Below are positions 1 to 12,897 of a stretch of DNA of 64,000 bases, piece by piece. How positions within the stretch are numbered: the first letter of the stretch is position 1; the number at the start of each line of letters is the position of its first letter. The stretch lies in the NCBI GenBank assembly GCA_963693085.1, contig OY856412.1:343245457-343309456 (forward strand), in the 5' to 3' direction. The notes beneath the pieces were generated by a model. It had not been told where the DNA came from and did not search any database. It saw only the letters and a program-made list of their open reading frames with translations. The translations under genes and the position numbers were made by a program. The stretch comes from Alisma plantago-aquatica (Eukaryota; Streptophyta; Magnoliopsida; Alismatales; Alismataceae).

Positions 1-1545
1 CCCATTTAACCCCTCATGATCCTACCTAATAGGAGAATTGGTTTCTAGGGTTGAGTCACATGGCACTACCCATAGGTAGACCACTCCTTAACTCATGGTG
101 TGCTAAAGAGTTGCATGGCACTACACGTCGGTATCCCAATCCCTAACTCTTGATAACCTGATGGTCCCACTTTTCAAGAAGACCCTTTACCAGGTTACCC
201 TTTTCATCATTAGCAAAACCATAGAGAAGGACCAAGATCTAATCCAGTCATGTATGCATACTTATGGTGATAGTCATAGTCACTTTATAGTTGCATGAAA
301 TAAAAGTCATCCAAGAAGTTATTTTTAGGAAACCAATATAACAACCACGAATAGCCGTGAAACTAAAGTGATTATCCATGAGCATAACCACATAACTTTC
401 AGGCTAATTTGAGATAAAATAATCCAATCAAGAAATCCAAATAGGAAAGCAAGCACATTATGAGATCTTGAAATATCCATACAATTTCCTATTATTATTC
501 ATGCCATAAAGATCTATTAAACCTAGCTCGCTTCCTGGGGTTTCTATTCCACTTTTAGGGTTCCCATTACAATTAGGGTTTCCCTTCATCTTTTACTATT
601 TTCAACCCTAATTTTATACAAAAGATCACAAACCTTAATTATCTCAACATCTAATCCTTAATTTCAGATAAAAGGCATAATTAACCATCAATTAAGCCCA
701 TTATGCTCTTTACCTTAAAACGACCAATTTTATCCCTTTTAATCCATGACAAGATCATTATGCTCATTTATCATCAATTCATAGTTCATTATGGTCTAAT
801 TCACATATGAACTCTATTTGTCATTAATTCTACCTTTATCCATTAGAAATCTCTAATTACTACATTAAGGGTATTTATCCAAACATAGGAACTTTTATAC
901 TCGAAATAGCTTAGAATTATCATATCTCTACTTTAATCATGAAATTGATCAATTAAATCCATTAAGAGTCACATTTACTAATATTAGGGTTTCAAGGCCC
1001 ATTAAAGAATATTTATGCACATGAAACTCTAAATTAAACTAATTACATGCAATGTTCATCCTTTTTATTCTTAATGCACATTTCTACAATTAACAAGTTA
1101 ATACCAACTTTAATCATCCCTTAAAACCTACTAAATACATTAATCATCTCAAAATAGGGTTTGTTAATCTTTAATTAATTAAAGTTGATAACTTACACTA
1201 CTTTTTGAATTGCAAGGGGAATTAGCCTCTAAAAGAATTTTTAATGAATTTCTCTCGTAACCCAAGGAACCCAAGAGGCACGTAATCCACCTTTGGATTA
1301 ATTGTTTTTGCCTTATATAGGTTTCCACATATTTCTTTTCTCCATTTCTTATTTATAATGGAGTTTCTTTTGTATTTTCCTTGTTATGGGGCCCAATAGC
1401 CAATAAAGCCCATAAAACAACCATCAAGGCTATTGTAAACGAAATCCATTTATTCAAAACAAATTATATCATTATTTTTTCTAATATCTTTAATATGAGA
1501 AATTAAATTTCTCACCAAATGAACCCAAAAGTTGGGGTTGTAACA
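1..1545 (-). repeat. LARD-1 3' LTR (partial, internally deleted)
   Basis: Homologous to 6339-9206 and to 32200-35926. It ends at TTGTAACA (TGTTACAA on the minus strand). Relative to the 5' LTR it lacks about 1.3 kb, corresponding to roughly 7596-8917, joined near base 1255. The missing part contains the TATA box seen at 8237-8246 in the partner LTR. The left edge is the window edge, not the LTR end. Confidence 0.85.
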
Positions 1546-1583
1546 TCCTTCCCCTCTTATAGGAATTTTGTCATCAAAATTCC
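1546..1583 (-). other. LARD-1 polypurine tract and adjoining perfect hairpin
   Basis: On the minus strand the run AAGAGGGGAAGGA directly abuts the TGTTACAA start of the 3' LTR, as a plus-strand priming PPT does. Immediately upstream, 1562-1583 is a perfect inverted repeat, GGAATTTTG-TCAT-CAAAATTCC (9 bp arms, 4 nt loop). On the minus strand it also encodes NFDDKI, similar to a peptide near the C-terminus of some Gypsy pol proteins. Confidence 0.75.
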
Positions 1584-4500
1584 ATCAAGAAAACAAACAA
1601 AAATGGGATAAGACTATTCCATGTCCACCATTGGACCCTATGTGGCTTTACCTTATCCATGGCGCTTCCAAATTACCTTTATCATCACATATTCTTTTCT
1701 CTGAGTTCTTTCACCTTGGCATTTATAAACCTCACAGGTGACTCAGGTCATTTCAGCCTCCATTGGGGCTCACTAGGTTCATTGCTCCGCACATGGTCCA
1801 AGTACCTCACGTAGTGCTCTAAATTGGACACATGGAACTCATCACTCATCACATTATCCTGTGGGGTAAGGGCAAACTTAACCTTCTCCACTAAACCATG
1901 TCAAAAGATCCCATGCATCGAGGTCTTAGCTCTTTTATCTATAACTTAGAGGGGTCAGATTTTCATGTCACATATTCTCCCACAGTGAATTGCATGTCAG
2001 TCTGCTTTGCATCAGCTCACAACTCATGTCACCCCTGGGCTCTCTTTCAGCCATTGCACAATCAAAGTGACTTCATCTGCACACACTGTGGTCCTTTTCT
2101 GACCTTCGCGAGGTCCCTTCACCAACATCATCTTAATGAAGTGGTGACCGACACAACCTCCCTTGCAGAGCTTCTTTACATCTCGATACTGGCTATGGTG
2201 GTTATCATCACATCTGACAAAGGACAAGAACTATCTCTATGTATCAGCCTGAACAAGAACACATGCTCTCATCAGACCCTCTAGTCTGGATCACACTAAC
2301 CATTAGTTAGGGGTGATAAACTATACTAACATCAAGTTCTTCATGTATCTTCTTCCACCCTATGGAAGTGTATCTTTAGGTTATATTCAAGAACTTTTGA
2401 ACTCACATGATGGTGTAGTTGAACCATCTCCTTCTCATATGTAGTTCAACCGGATCTATCCCTTGACAATACTCTTTCTTTCTCATGTTATCTAGGTTAG
2501 GCGATCTACCATAACCCATATTGCATCTTGACCTTCCTTAGTCAAGGGAAGACTTACAACAACATCCATAGTGATGAACTCCCATTCCTTCTCAAGGATT
2601 CTTAACTTCTATATCATTACACTGGGTTACTGGTGTCTGTCCTTTACCTCCTGTCATGCATGGTAACAAACCACATACAACTTCATCTTAGGCTTCCTAA
2701 GTACTACTGTCACTTACTATCTTTTTAGTACCAAGGTGTATCATGATCTCCTGCATGTCATTATTCCTCAAGATTGATTCCTCAGAAACCCTAAACCACT
2801 CTAGTCGGGGTTTCATCACCTTCTTCTCCAGAGAAGTGCATCTAAGGTTCTACAACCATCCTTTTATCATGATAAGACCTAGGCTGGCTAACCAAACAAC
2901 CATTAACTTGATCAACCAATATTGTTACGTCTGAGTGTTAGCCAAACTTATCTCTTTTTCCAACTAGGGGTTATCCTAACAACCTCTTCTTGACTCCATA
3001 TAAACTAGGAGTCTATATCTCATCCAGAGCATCCATTACCACTTCACATCCTTAGGTGATAGGTAACGTTGAAGACATACACCTCCATGTATTTCACTTA
3101 TTACCTCATCTCATCTCTAAGTCAAACTTTATCAATAAAACTCAGAGCTTATTCTCTTAGTTATCAACCTCAACCTTGTAACACTTGCAAATTTCCATAT
3201 AGATCATGTTAAAAACATCCTCACAAGATGACTACCTTATTCTCTTAGTGTTCGTAAACCATCCATGTATCGTTCACTCTACAAGGGCATGCTATCATCT
3301 CTGTCCACATACCTCATAGCAACGTTCCAACTCACATCATCTTTTATCCATGGTGTATTGCATGCATATCGCCCTATCTCTCACTCCCATAACAAGAGGA
3401 AACAAGCATTTTGTTGCAGTCCACATACAAAGTTCTTCCTGTTCCAAGAGTAGAGATGGTACATCCCACCTTGCAAGTATACCTTTAAATTTAAGTTGAA
3501 ACATGCGTCTTATGCCTCAACATCACAATCATCTTGATATCAAAGTTACTTCCATGGAAAACTGGTCTTGAACTTACTTGGGTCCACACACATTCATTGG
3601 TCATCTCCTCTAGGTCTATAGGGTGCCAACACTTTTGGGGTCATCCCTCTTCCTTTATTCATCCAGAGAGTGCCCTACTCATCTGCCCTTTGTGTCCCAT
3701 GAGTTCATGAAGGTGATCAATCTCCTAACCCATAGCTCTCAGACAATGATAGTTGTTTCCTCCCAACCCTATGGTCATGTGCAACTAGGGAATTAGGCAA
3801 CTCCTACTTCCATCGGTCTTATCCCTACCTTACCCTAGGATAGACTTAGGATTATATTACAGTACATGTCCAACTTGAAACCTTACCCAAGTCTTCATCA
3901 TCTCTTTCTGCATTCAGGGGCTGTGACTTTCATCCTTTCATAAGGGTCATGGTGACCTGCTTACCTTGGTCAGGCCCCATACCAGTTACCTCAATGGTAA
4001 CACATCCACATGCACTTAGACATGGTTATCTATGGGCCTACAGGTTCATTCTCTTACCATTTACTCTTCACTTAGCTTCTCAAGATCCTATGAGACATCT
4101 TTAGGTTACCTCAAAACTGGTATAGACCCTACAAAATGGTCCCTCTACCAGGATGGGAAGAAACTACACCTTGATAACAAAGGTCACAAACGTCCTTAGG
4201 TCTAGTGTTTACATCCACATGAGCACGCTTAAACTTAGAAAGATACTAAGGCACAAGTAGCCTCCTACTAAACCATGCTAGGTCACACTTGTCTTCATCC
4301 TCAACATTGGACCAAGAACAAACCTTCCCATGTCACGAACTTAGCTGTGAGGGGTTCATCAAACATACCTGAAACTTAAGGAGTTTCCCTTTCCTCTAAA
4401 CATGAGGAGTACCATGCTCAAATCTATAAAAACTCAATTCCAACATGTATAAGGCATGACTTGCACTTCCTATCATCCTTCTACTCGAGCAACACTTCAG

Positions 4501-5825
4501 AGTTGAGTCTTCCACAAGGACAATCAATAGGGTACAAGGCCTCACAACCTGTAACTAAACCTCTCCAGGTCTAAGGAACTCTTCTTCCTATCTCAGAAGG
4601 TAAACAACTACACCATGGGCACATAGGTACCAGAAGCCTCATCCTCTCTTGATGGTTTGGTTCCTCTAATGGAAACCAAGATATCATCAACCTCCAGGGA
4701 TCAAGCATGAGGCAACCACTATCATCCAATTAGGTCGCATCATCCTCAACTCCCCACTTTTTCTCATATCTCGGAGTCTAGGCTTCCAACCTTCTTTCCT
4801 GTGTCCTGCTCTCTCTCTCTAGATCTAACTCCACAACCAACCTTATACTAAAGGTCCTCTCTCCATGAAGATGGATCAAGCTCACAAGCATACCTCTACG
4901 TGGGTGAAGCCTATGTTCAAACTTATGTTTGCTCAAGGTTATCCCTAGCCCTTTATGCTTATCTCATCAGTTATCCAACATAATCTCTTGGTCAGGGTTT
5001 CAACCTACGGCTTGCACTACTAACATATTCAGGGTGCATGTTATGCCCTACTCGCCTAAGACCATATGGTTTCTATAGGTTCTTCGCTAAACTCATCTAA
5101 GAAGGAGCTATCCTTCACTCTAACTTGCATGACCCTTCCTAGGGTTGGGTTGCCAAAGGCACTAGGTCACCCAACCTCACATGGGAATCCAAAAGCATGT
5201 CCACACACATGGTCTATCATGACGTCTAACTCATCATGCCATCTCCCTCTCTAACCATCACTTAGGGTCAGGGTTAGCATCATCCTCATAGGATATGCCA
5301 GGTCTCCACTTAACTCTCTTTACTTATCCTCCTGACAAGAAGGTCTAGCCTCAGGTCTCTCCTGAGGGCATGAAAACTTATGTCATACGACCTAATGTAT
5401 CTATTCTTTTATGCTTAATCTTTTAAGCTTATGTCCATGACATCTTATTTACATGCTTTTTATTAATTTGGTGGAGGATTCCTTAAACCTTATCAACCTT
5501 ACCCATACCTCAAGAGGGTGAGGAAAAGAGAGAAAACCCTAATCATTAAGGTCCTTAACAACATTTGAGTTGAGAAGGGACGAACAAAATGCGAGAGTCC
5601 TAAAGGTACCTTATTTCGATTCAGATCCTAAGACATCGGTCAGGCAGTCACACTAATCTGGGAGTCCTCGTATTCTGACTAGCGGTGCGGAGGAAAATCT
5701 TGCCAGCCCCCAGACATGATCCTTTTCTAGACACCTCTGTCTTTTGAAAAATCCTCTAATAACTCCCTTGGGTTCTATAAAGTTTGTAAAATTTAATAAT
5801 TATTAAGGATTAAATGAGGAACCTA
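1584..5825 (-). pseudogene. LARD-1 interior, decayed, no readable domain
   Basis: About 4.2 kb between PPT and PBS. Both strands are closed by frequent stops; the longest open stretch is 128 codons (1898-2284, plus strand) and looks like chance. Comparison with the second copy (14901-22648) shows a few conserved minus-strand peptides interrupted by stops, for example EIDHLHELMGHKGQ at 3683-3724 against EIDHLHQPMGPKGK at 20347-20389. This suggests former coding sequence, probably gag-like, but I cannot assign a domain. The interior is the donor of the fragment later found inverted inside the Cassandra array. Confidence 0.6.
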
Positions 5826-5838
5826 TGCTCTGATACCA
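5826..5838 (-). other. LARD-1 primer-binding site (tRNA-iMet)
   Basis: TGCTCTGATACCA; its reverse complement TGGTATCAGAGCA matches the 3' end of plant initiator tRNA-Met. It lies two bases from the 5' LTR end (TGTAACGACC at 5841). This fixes the element on the minus strand. Confidence 0.85.
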
Positions 5839-5840
5839 AA

Positions 5841-8800
5841 TGTAACGACCCTTCCACCCAATAACCCCCAATTAAGGGAGACCAAGAGGTCAGAGTTGTT
5901 ATCCAAATTTCCAGATCAAAGGTTCAACAAATAATCAATAATAATTATCAAATTCTACTAAACTAACTGAAAGCTGTAATAAAAATTAACTTTAAATACC
6001 TTTTTCAAAAACTTGGTTGACTATTGCTATCCATAACTTGAGTCTATTGTAACTAATCATCCTTTGTACTTTAATCCTTATTTAAATCCACATATGCCAC
6101 TTTATTGTTTGTTCTTTTTACTTGTACCTAAAACACCGACTAACAAAATGTCGGTCAGCATCAAACTGGTATGTGGGGGAAACAATAATCGTGCATTTAA
6201 CTGTAACAACATATTGCAGTCAAATATGATTTAACAAACAACTTTACATTTTCAGCATAACTGCTCAATCCATACATACCCTAACCTCTGTGTTGTCCCT
6301 GCAGTGGACCTGGATGCTACCTTCCTTATGGTAGATCCCCATTTAACCCCTCATGATCCTACCTAACAGGTGAATCAGTTTGTAGGGTTGAGTCACATGG
6401 CACTACCCATAGGTAGCCCAGTCCTTAACTCATGGTGTGCTAAAGCGTTGCATGGCACTACACGTAGGTAGCCCAATCCCTAACTCTTGATAACCTGATG
6501 GTCCCACTTTTCAAGTAGACCCTTTACCAGGTTACCTTTTTCATCATTAGTAAAGCCACAGAGAAGGACCAGGATCTGAGCCAGGCATGTATGCATACTT
6601 ATGGTGATAGTCATAGTCACTTTATAGTTGCATGAAATAAAAGTCATCCAAGTAGTTATTTTCAGGAAAATGATAAAACAACCGGGAATCGTCGTGAAAC
6701 TAAAGCGATTATCCATAAGCGTAACCACATACCTGTCAAGATGATTTGAGATAAAATAATCCAATCAAGAAATCCAAATAGGAAAGCAAGCACATTATGA
6801 GATCTTGAAATATCCATACAATTTCCTATTATTAATCATGCCATCAAGATCCATTAAACCTAGCTCGCTTCCTAGGGTTTCTAGTCCACTTTTAGGGTTC
6901 CCATTGCAATTAGGGTTTCCCTTCATCTTTTACTATTTTCAACTATAATTTAATACAAAAGATCAGAAACCCTAATTATCTCCACATCTAATTCTTAATT
7001 TCGGATAAAAGGCATCATTAACCATCAATTAATCCCATTATGCTCTTTACCTTAAAATGACCAATTTTATTCCTTTTAATCCATGACAAGATCATTATGC
7101 TCATTTATCATCAATTAATAGTTCATTATGGTCTAATTCACATATGAACTCTATTTTTCATTAATTCTATTTATCCATTAGAAAATCCTAATTACTACAC
7201 TAAGGGTATTTATCCACAATTAGGAACTTTTATACTCAAAATAGCTTAGAATTATCATATCTCAACTTTAATCATGAAATTGATCAATTAAATCCATTAA
7301 GAGTCACATTTACTAATATTAGGGTTTCAAGGCCCATTAAAGAATATTTATGCACATGAAACTCTAAATTAAACTAATTACATGCAAAGTTCATCCTTTT
7401 TATTCTTAATGCACTTATTTACAATTAATAGGTTAATATCAACTTTAATCATCCATTAAACTCTACTAAATACATTAATCATCTCAAAATAGGGTTTCTT
7501 AATATTTAATTCATTAAAGTTGATAACATACACTACTTTTCGAATTTCAAGAGGAATTAACCTCTAAACCCATTTTTAATGCATTCCTCATGTTTTTCTG
7601 AACAAAATACATATTTTATATGTACCAATCCGAGCTACCATTATTTAGTTATAAATTTTTCAAGGATTACCTTTTTGGACCAATCATAGGATGCCACGTC
7701 GCCTGCTCCATGAAATGTTGCTCGGCTAGCTTGAAAACATTTCGAAATGACGAAAACACCCTAGGTTAAGTTTCTTCATCCCGCGAAGGAGAAAAATGGT
7801 CCAATGACCGGCCCGCCTTCTTCAACCTCATGCAACCCTACTGTGTCACCCTAGTCGTGACTTGCACAACTCCTTCACCCTCTTTTGGACTCCGAAGGCC
7901 ACCGACACTGGTTCCCCTTACTCCGCCACCTTCTTCTGCACTTGGGGCTCCACCCCACTCATGACCAGCTTGGCTAGCTTGGGCTGGGTAGCTCTGCAAC
8001 CTACGGTTGTTGTTGCAGTTGTGCGGCTGCTACTGTGCCCGGGTTAGGGCAGGGCTACAATGGCAAAGCTACCTTCCAGTATAATGGAACATCATGTTTC
8101 CCTCGAAACTCCTGCTTGTAGCCTCATGGCTTGGTGATCATGCAGCTTCTATTTAGTTAGGGTTTATGGATGAAACAGTGGAAGAAGAGGAGTTAATGAA
8201 GTGTGGGATCTTTTGGACTCGGACCAAGGTCTTACCCCTTATATAGGGGAGGGTATCCACACCCCAATATGCTTGCCCACGAAGCACACAAGACTTTTCC
8301 TAATAGGAAAACAATTTTCCTTAATTAGGAAGCAAGCTTCCTCTCTCCTCACTATCTCTTTAATATTTCTTATTTCTTAGATAATTAGAAATATGGAAAT
8401 TCTCTCACTTATCCTCTTTTATGCTTGACTTTTAATCCATTGGCAGGAAATTATGTTTTCTTTTAGTTGAAAATACCACCTTTTTAACAATACCACAAAA
8501 TTCATTAATAATGTATCACATTATCCACTTATTTTGCATTATTGGTATTTTCTCTTTCTTTCTTCTCCATTGGGGATCCTTGGACCCCAAGAAAGTCTAA
8601 GATTTCTAAATTCCTTTTTAAGGATACTTATTATCCTTCTAGATGCATCTATATTCATTATTTCACATTGTCTTGTTTATTTCTTATTAAAATATCTCTT
8701 TTTGAGGATTTCTCTTTATCTTTTTTTTTTCCTCATTGGCATTCCGTTTAACATTTGGAATCCTTTGGATACGTAAATCCACCAAGGGTAACTCAATTAT

Positions 8801-9206
8801 ACCTCTTTCCACTTATTCTCCACATTTTATCATTATTTCCAATTTCTTTCTTAATAAAGAAATATTTAATTGATCTTTTCTTTTCTTATTGCATTCTGTT
8901 TACAACTTTGGACTCCTTGGAACCCAAGGAACCGAAGAGGCACGTAATCCACCATTAGATTAAATTTTTTTTCCTTCTAGAGGTTTCCACATCTTTCTTT
9001 TCTCCATTTCTTATTTATAATGGAGTTTCTTTTGTATTTTCCTTGTTATTGGGCCCAAAGCCAATAAAGCCCACAAAACAATAATCAAGGCTATTGTAAA
9101 CGAAATCCATTTATTCAAAACAAATTATATTATTATTTGTTCTAATATCTTTAATATGAGAAATTACATTTCTCACCAAATGAACCCAAAAGTTGGCATT
9201 GTAACA
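5841..9206 (-). repeat. LARD-1 5' LTR, 3366 bp
   Basis: Complete LTR, TGTAACGACC at the left and GCATTGTAACA at the right (TGTTACAA...CGTTACA on the minus strand). It is nearly the same length as the LARD-1b 5' LTR at 31701-35926 once the Cassandra insertion there is removed (about 3.39 kb). Small ORFs inside (7862-8047, 8534-8776 and others) are not shared as open frames with the sister LTRs and are not genes. Confidence 0.88.
8237..8246 (-). promoter_or_regulatory. TATA box of LARD-1 5' LTR
   Basis: CCTTATATAG on the plus strand gives CTATATAAGG on the minus strand, about 960 bp from the LTR start. The same site is present at 13859-13868 in the plus-strand LTR fragment and next to the Cassandra insertion in the third LTR. 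Confidence 0.6.
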
Positions 9207-12200
9207 AAACATCAACTTATCTTAGCACCATAATTGAATTCATTAAGAGAGAGACTACAACAAGCCATATGTTAAGTACAATTTTGACAATGGATCACAT
9301 CTCAATATGCAATAACCCTAGTATTCTAGGTTCTTTCTTCCTTTTTGACTTTCTTAGAATATAGAGTAGTATCTAGCTTGGTTTTGAATCTAATATGAAG
9401 TTTAGTATATTCATCAATGAAGGTCAATGGTATCTTGAGAAAACTAGGCTCCATAAGGATTTTAATGATCATACTGATGGCATACCTAATCCTAGTGGTA
9501 TATCCGATAAGATTCTATTGATGGAAGACAAGTAGATTAAAATCAAGAACATCTAGAAATAAATCAAGGGCAAAGTTCTTCCAATTCTTTTCTTCGAATG
9601 GATATGGAAGTATAAGGTTCAAAGAAGGTATCAAATACATACCTAGACCGTGGTCGCAAACATTTACTAACTACTGACTTTGTCAAAAAAGTAGGTATTT
9701 CCACTCGTTCATTTAAATTCCTATGCAAAAGTTGTGAGGAGATTGTTATTTATCGCATGTTTGCTTTTGCATTTGCTGTAATATTTGGATACTAGCTGGT
9801 AATTACATTCGATGTCTACCTAAAAATTTAGAAGATCTTACTAATTTATAGGATAAGAGAATTCATCTTCTGGATTTATGTCTCATGCATTGAACTTGGA
9901 AAGAAACAAATGTTAGAGTCCATAGCAATAAAAGAATGTTCGTATCACAAAAGGTTAGAATGCTAAGCGATTTTAGAATGATATGTTTTAAATTTTTTAT
10001 ATATTGATTCTGAATATCTAAGGTTTCTACTGAGTACTCAATTTTATTTTCATTTAAGCTTTGTTGTTCCTGAAGGTGGTCATTTACCCTGAACAAATGT
10101 AAAGTTCCTTGCTGACTTAGATTTCTTTTCATCTTATGTTTTCTTGTTTTAGGAGTTTTTTATAAGTGAAACTTTGATTACGAGCTTCTTTTTCTGATTT
10201 CCTTGTTTGATGGTCATTCTCATCTAGTATGATTGACTTAAGTGAGAACTTCCTTTGAGATTTTGGTCTTTAAAGTTATACTTTCATTATGATGTCTTTG
10301 GTAAGAGTTTGTTCCCGCAAATGTGTATAAATATAATGTACAAAACATAATTCAAAAATAGAAATATAATATCTTGGCTTACCAAAAAAAGTGGTCCATC
10401 TAGGGATATGTGTTACTTATACATATTATAATCATAAAAGAGAGATTTTGGATGAAAATGTAAATATAGACTCCTTACTGATATAAGAAGTGATTTCATA
10501 AACTAAACATGTTTTTCAAAACCTTGTGTTATTATGTCCTTATTTAGGTTGGTGTGGTGAAACTATAGCTATATATGTGCATGTCAAGATTGAATTGGGT
10601 TTGTAGTGATTACAATAATATGTTGTGCATAACATGTACCACATTTTGACTCCATATTTCCCCTGACATTTTTACCCTTCCGTCATGGCCTTTCCTATAT
10701 ACCATGACCCTTCCTAGCCTTCTCACCACAGAAATGCTATCCACCTAACCCTACTGCTAGAGAACACTAATTTTGCCATTATACCCCCACTTAACCCTTA
10801 GGCTTCCTAGGTCACTATATGTACATTAGTGGCGGCTAGCAACAAAGTATTACCCCCCAGCATTCAAGGATGCCACCTACTCTCACATGCTCCTATTTCC
10901 CATTTACTTTCCATCTTTCACTCCAAAACCCAATGCCATTCTTTCTTTCTTAATGATTGTAATTTTTAGTTTTACATGCAGTCTCTAATTCTTGTAGTTC
11001 CCCTTCATTATATAAATATGGTAGTTTTCATAGGTTTGGATCACCAAAATGACATTCTTGTAGAATTATCTAGGAGGTAAGAGGGTACTCAAAGTCATAT
11101 ATTGTTTACAATATAACGGATTACCAAGTTCAAAATAAGGTCCCCGTGGTATATTAAAATCACTCATTTATAAAAGTGTGGCCAGTACAAAGATCCAATT
11201 GTTAATGAAACACCTATCAATGTGAATGAGAATCAGGTGATATGATGATGAAAAATCAATACTGCCAATATGATATGATATGTCTTGTTACTTGAGTGCC
11301 CAGGATGGCCTTCTATTTGTAAATAGGTTACCTACCCTAGGGACCTATAAAAAACTAGTTGACTTCACCTAGTTAGTAGTAAGTTGCATGTGGAAGTATG
11401 TCTTAGTGGTGTCCTAGGCTTATCCATGTATACTCACATATGGGTAGGATGTCTTATACAACTTGTTTCTATGACTAAGTTATTGGCTAGTATTTTGTGT
11501 ATATGATGATTATTTTGTATGTATGAACATAAAGATCTATTGAATACCAATATTTTTATTTTGTTGCATGTGTTGAAAGTTGTTTACTTACCTTAATATG
11601 AATGATAATGGGCTTCTTTAATAAATTTAAATGAATGATTCAAAATTTTCATTTGGAATTTCTTTTACTTCTTGGTTCAAGAAGATTAAGTAGGAAGTTT
11701 TGGATTTTTGTCTATGGGATTTCTTTCTTTGTGTCAATCACATAGTTGGAGTGGCACATTTGGTGATAAGAGAGTCTAAGTTTCCTAGACTGACATGGAC
11801 TTTGGATATAATGTATATTTGGAATTTTTAGCCATTATTAATCATTGTTTATGGTTATATATATGTGGTTGAAAAATATTAAGAGAATGATAAAATTATA
11901 TTTGCACCACCATGGGAATTTTAGGAATGCAAATGATAGAGGGTTCCCAATAAATGTCCTTTACATCCTCCACTACATCTCCTAATTCTACTGCAATCAG
12001 TTGACCCTGATATCTTATTTAAGTTTGGGAAATTGGTGTCTGCATTCATGAATTTGATGGACATGACACATATTACTTAACTAGAGGGCACCACTATGAC
12101 ATGTTGAGTATACCAGTATTTTAAGGAAGACCTTTAATCTCCTAAGTAGACTGGGAGAAAAGTTATACATGGGAAACTCATATCCATAAGATGCAATTTT

Positions 12201-12897
12201 TTGTTTGATGGTTATTGAAAAGACATTCAATTTTTTTGATATAATAGATGGAAGAGATATAAAGTATGTGATCTATTTTATTAAGATCATCTCTCGCTAT
12301 AGATGGATATCGGAGGAGGTTAGGAGTCCATAAATATGATCACCTAGGGGGTGCAAAAAGTAATTTGATGGTAGTTATTTCCGTCAATGTTAGTAGTTTG
12401 AGAATCAACTTTATAGGAAAATGTTAGTCATTTAGTAAGATAAACAATTCATGGATGTTAATGTTTTTTACTCCTTTAGAAACTAAATATGATTAGAGAA
12501 TTTGACAGTTTGAGGTGGACCCAAATGTGGAGTTATATAATATGTTGATGGAGACTCATGATAAGTTCTTAACCTTCATGGAGGCAGTTGGAAGGTATTG
12601 AGTTTGACTCTAAAAATAGGTTAGGTCACACACATGGAAGGCATTATTGTAGTTTCAAAAGGTAAAGGTATTTAGGTTACTAATAGTTATAATAGTATTA
12701 AAAAAAAGATGTTGAAGAACATTGTATCCATATCCAGTTGTGGTGACTACTAGCAAGGGAAGAGGAATACCATTTTCTTTCCTCTAGATCTATTGGTTGG
12801 AAACCAATTGTGTTGTCATGTTTCTAGTACTGACACATCTAGAATTCTGTGCTATAGTAAGAGGAGACACAAAAAAGGGATTGAGTATGATCAATGT
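9207..12897. other. Unassigned AT-rich DNA between two LARD-1 LTRs
   Basis: No LTR pair, terminal inverted repeat, tandem array or convincing ORF is visible in these 3.7 kb. The longest open frame is 89 codons on the minus strand (9863-10132) and resembles nothing I know. A minus-strand stretch near 9300-9500 contains the peptide LTFIDEYTKLH, which loosely recalls the FIDDYSR region of copia integrase, but no supporting motif follows. It may be an old element decayed past recognition or the pre-insertion host sequence. Confidence 0.4.

Larger units (their letters stand above)
1..9206 (-). mobile_element. LARD-1: giant-LTR Gypsy-like retrotransposon, non-coding, left end outside window
   Basis: Sequence from base 1 is repeated from about base 6339 in the same orientation, giving two LTRs around a 4.3 kb interior. 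Orientation is minus. GCTCTGATACCA, the reverse complement of an initiator tRNA-Met primer-binding site, lies just left of the right LTR, and on the minus strand a purine run (AAGAGGGGAAGGA) lies directly before the left LTR. LTR ends read TGTTACAACC...CGTTACA on the minus strand. No ORF longer than about 130 codons exists and none resembles gag or pol, so large LTRs plus a non-coding interior fit the LARD class. The minus-strand peptide NFDDKI next to the PPT resembles the C-terminal end of some Gypsy polyproteins, which suggests a Gypsy origin (inference). The element is incomplete because the outer end of the 3' LTR lies before base 1. Confidence 0.82.

Noticed and set aside
1898..2284. 128-codon plus-strand ORF in LARD-1 interior
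   Set aside because: It runs antisense to the element, shows no known motif, and the corresponding region is missing or closed in the other copy.
9863..10132. 89-codon minus-strand ORF
   Set aside because: No motif, no family resemblance and composition typical of AT-rich non-coding DNA.
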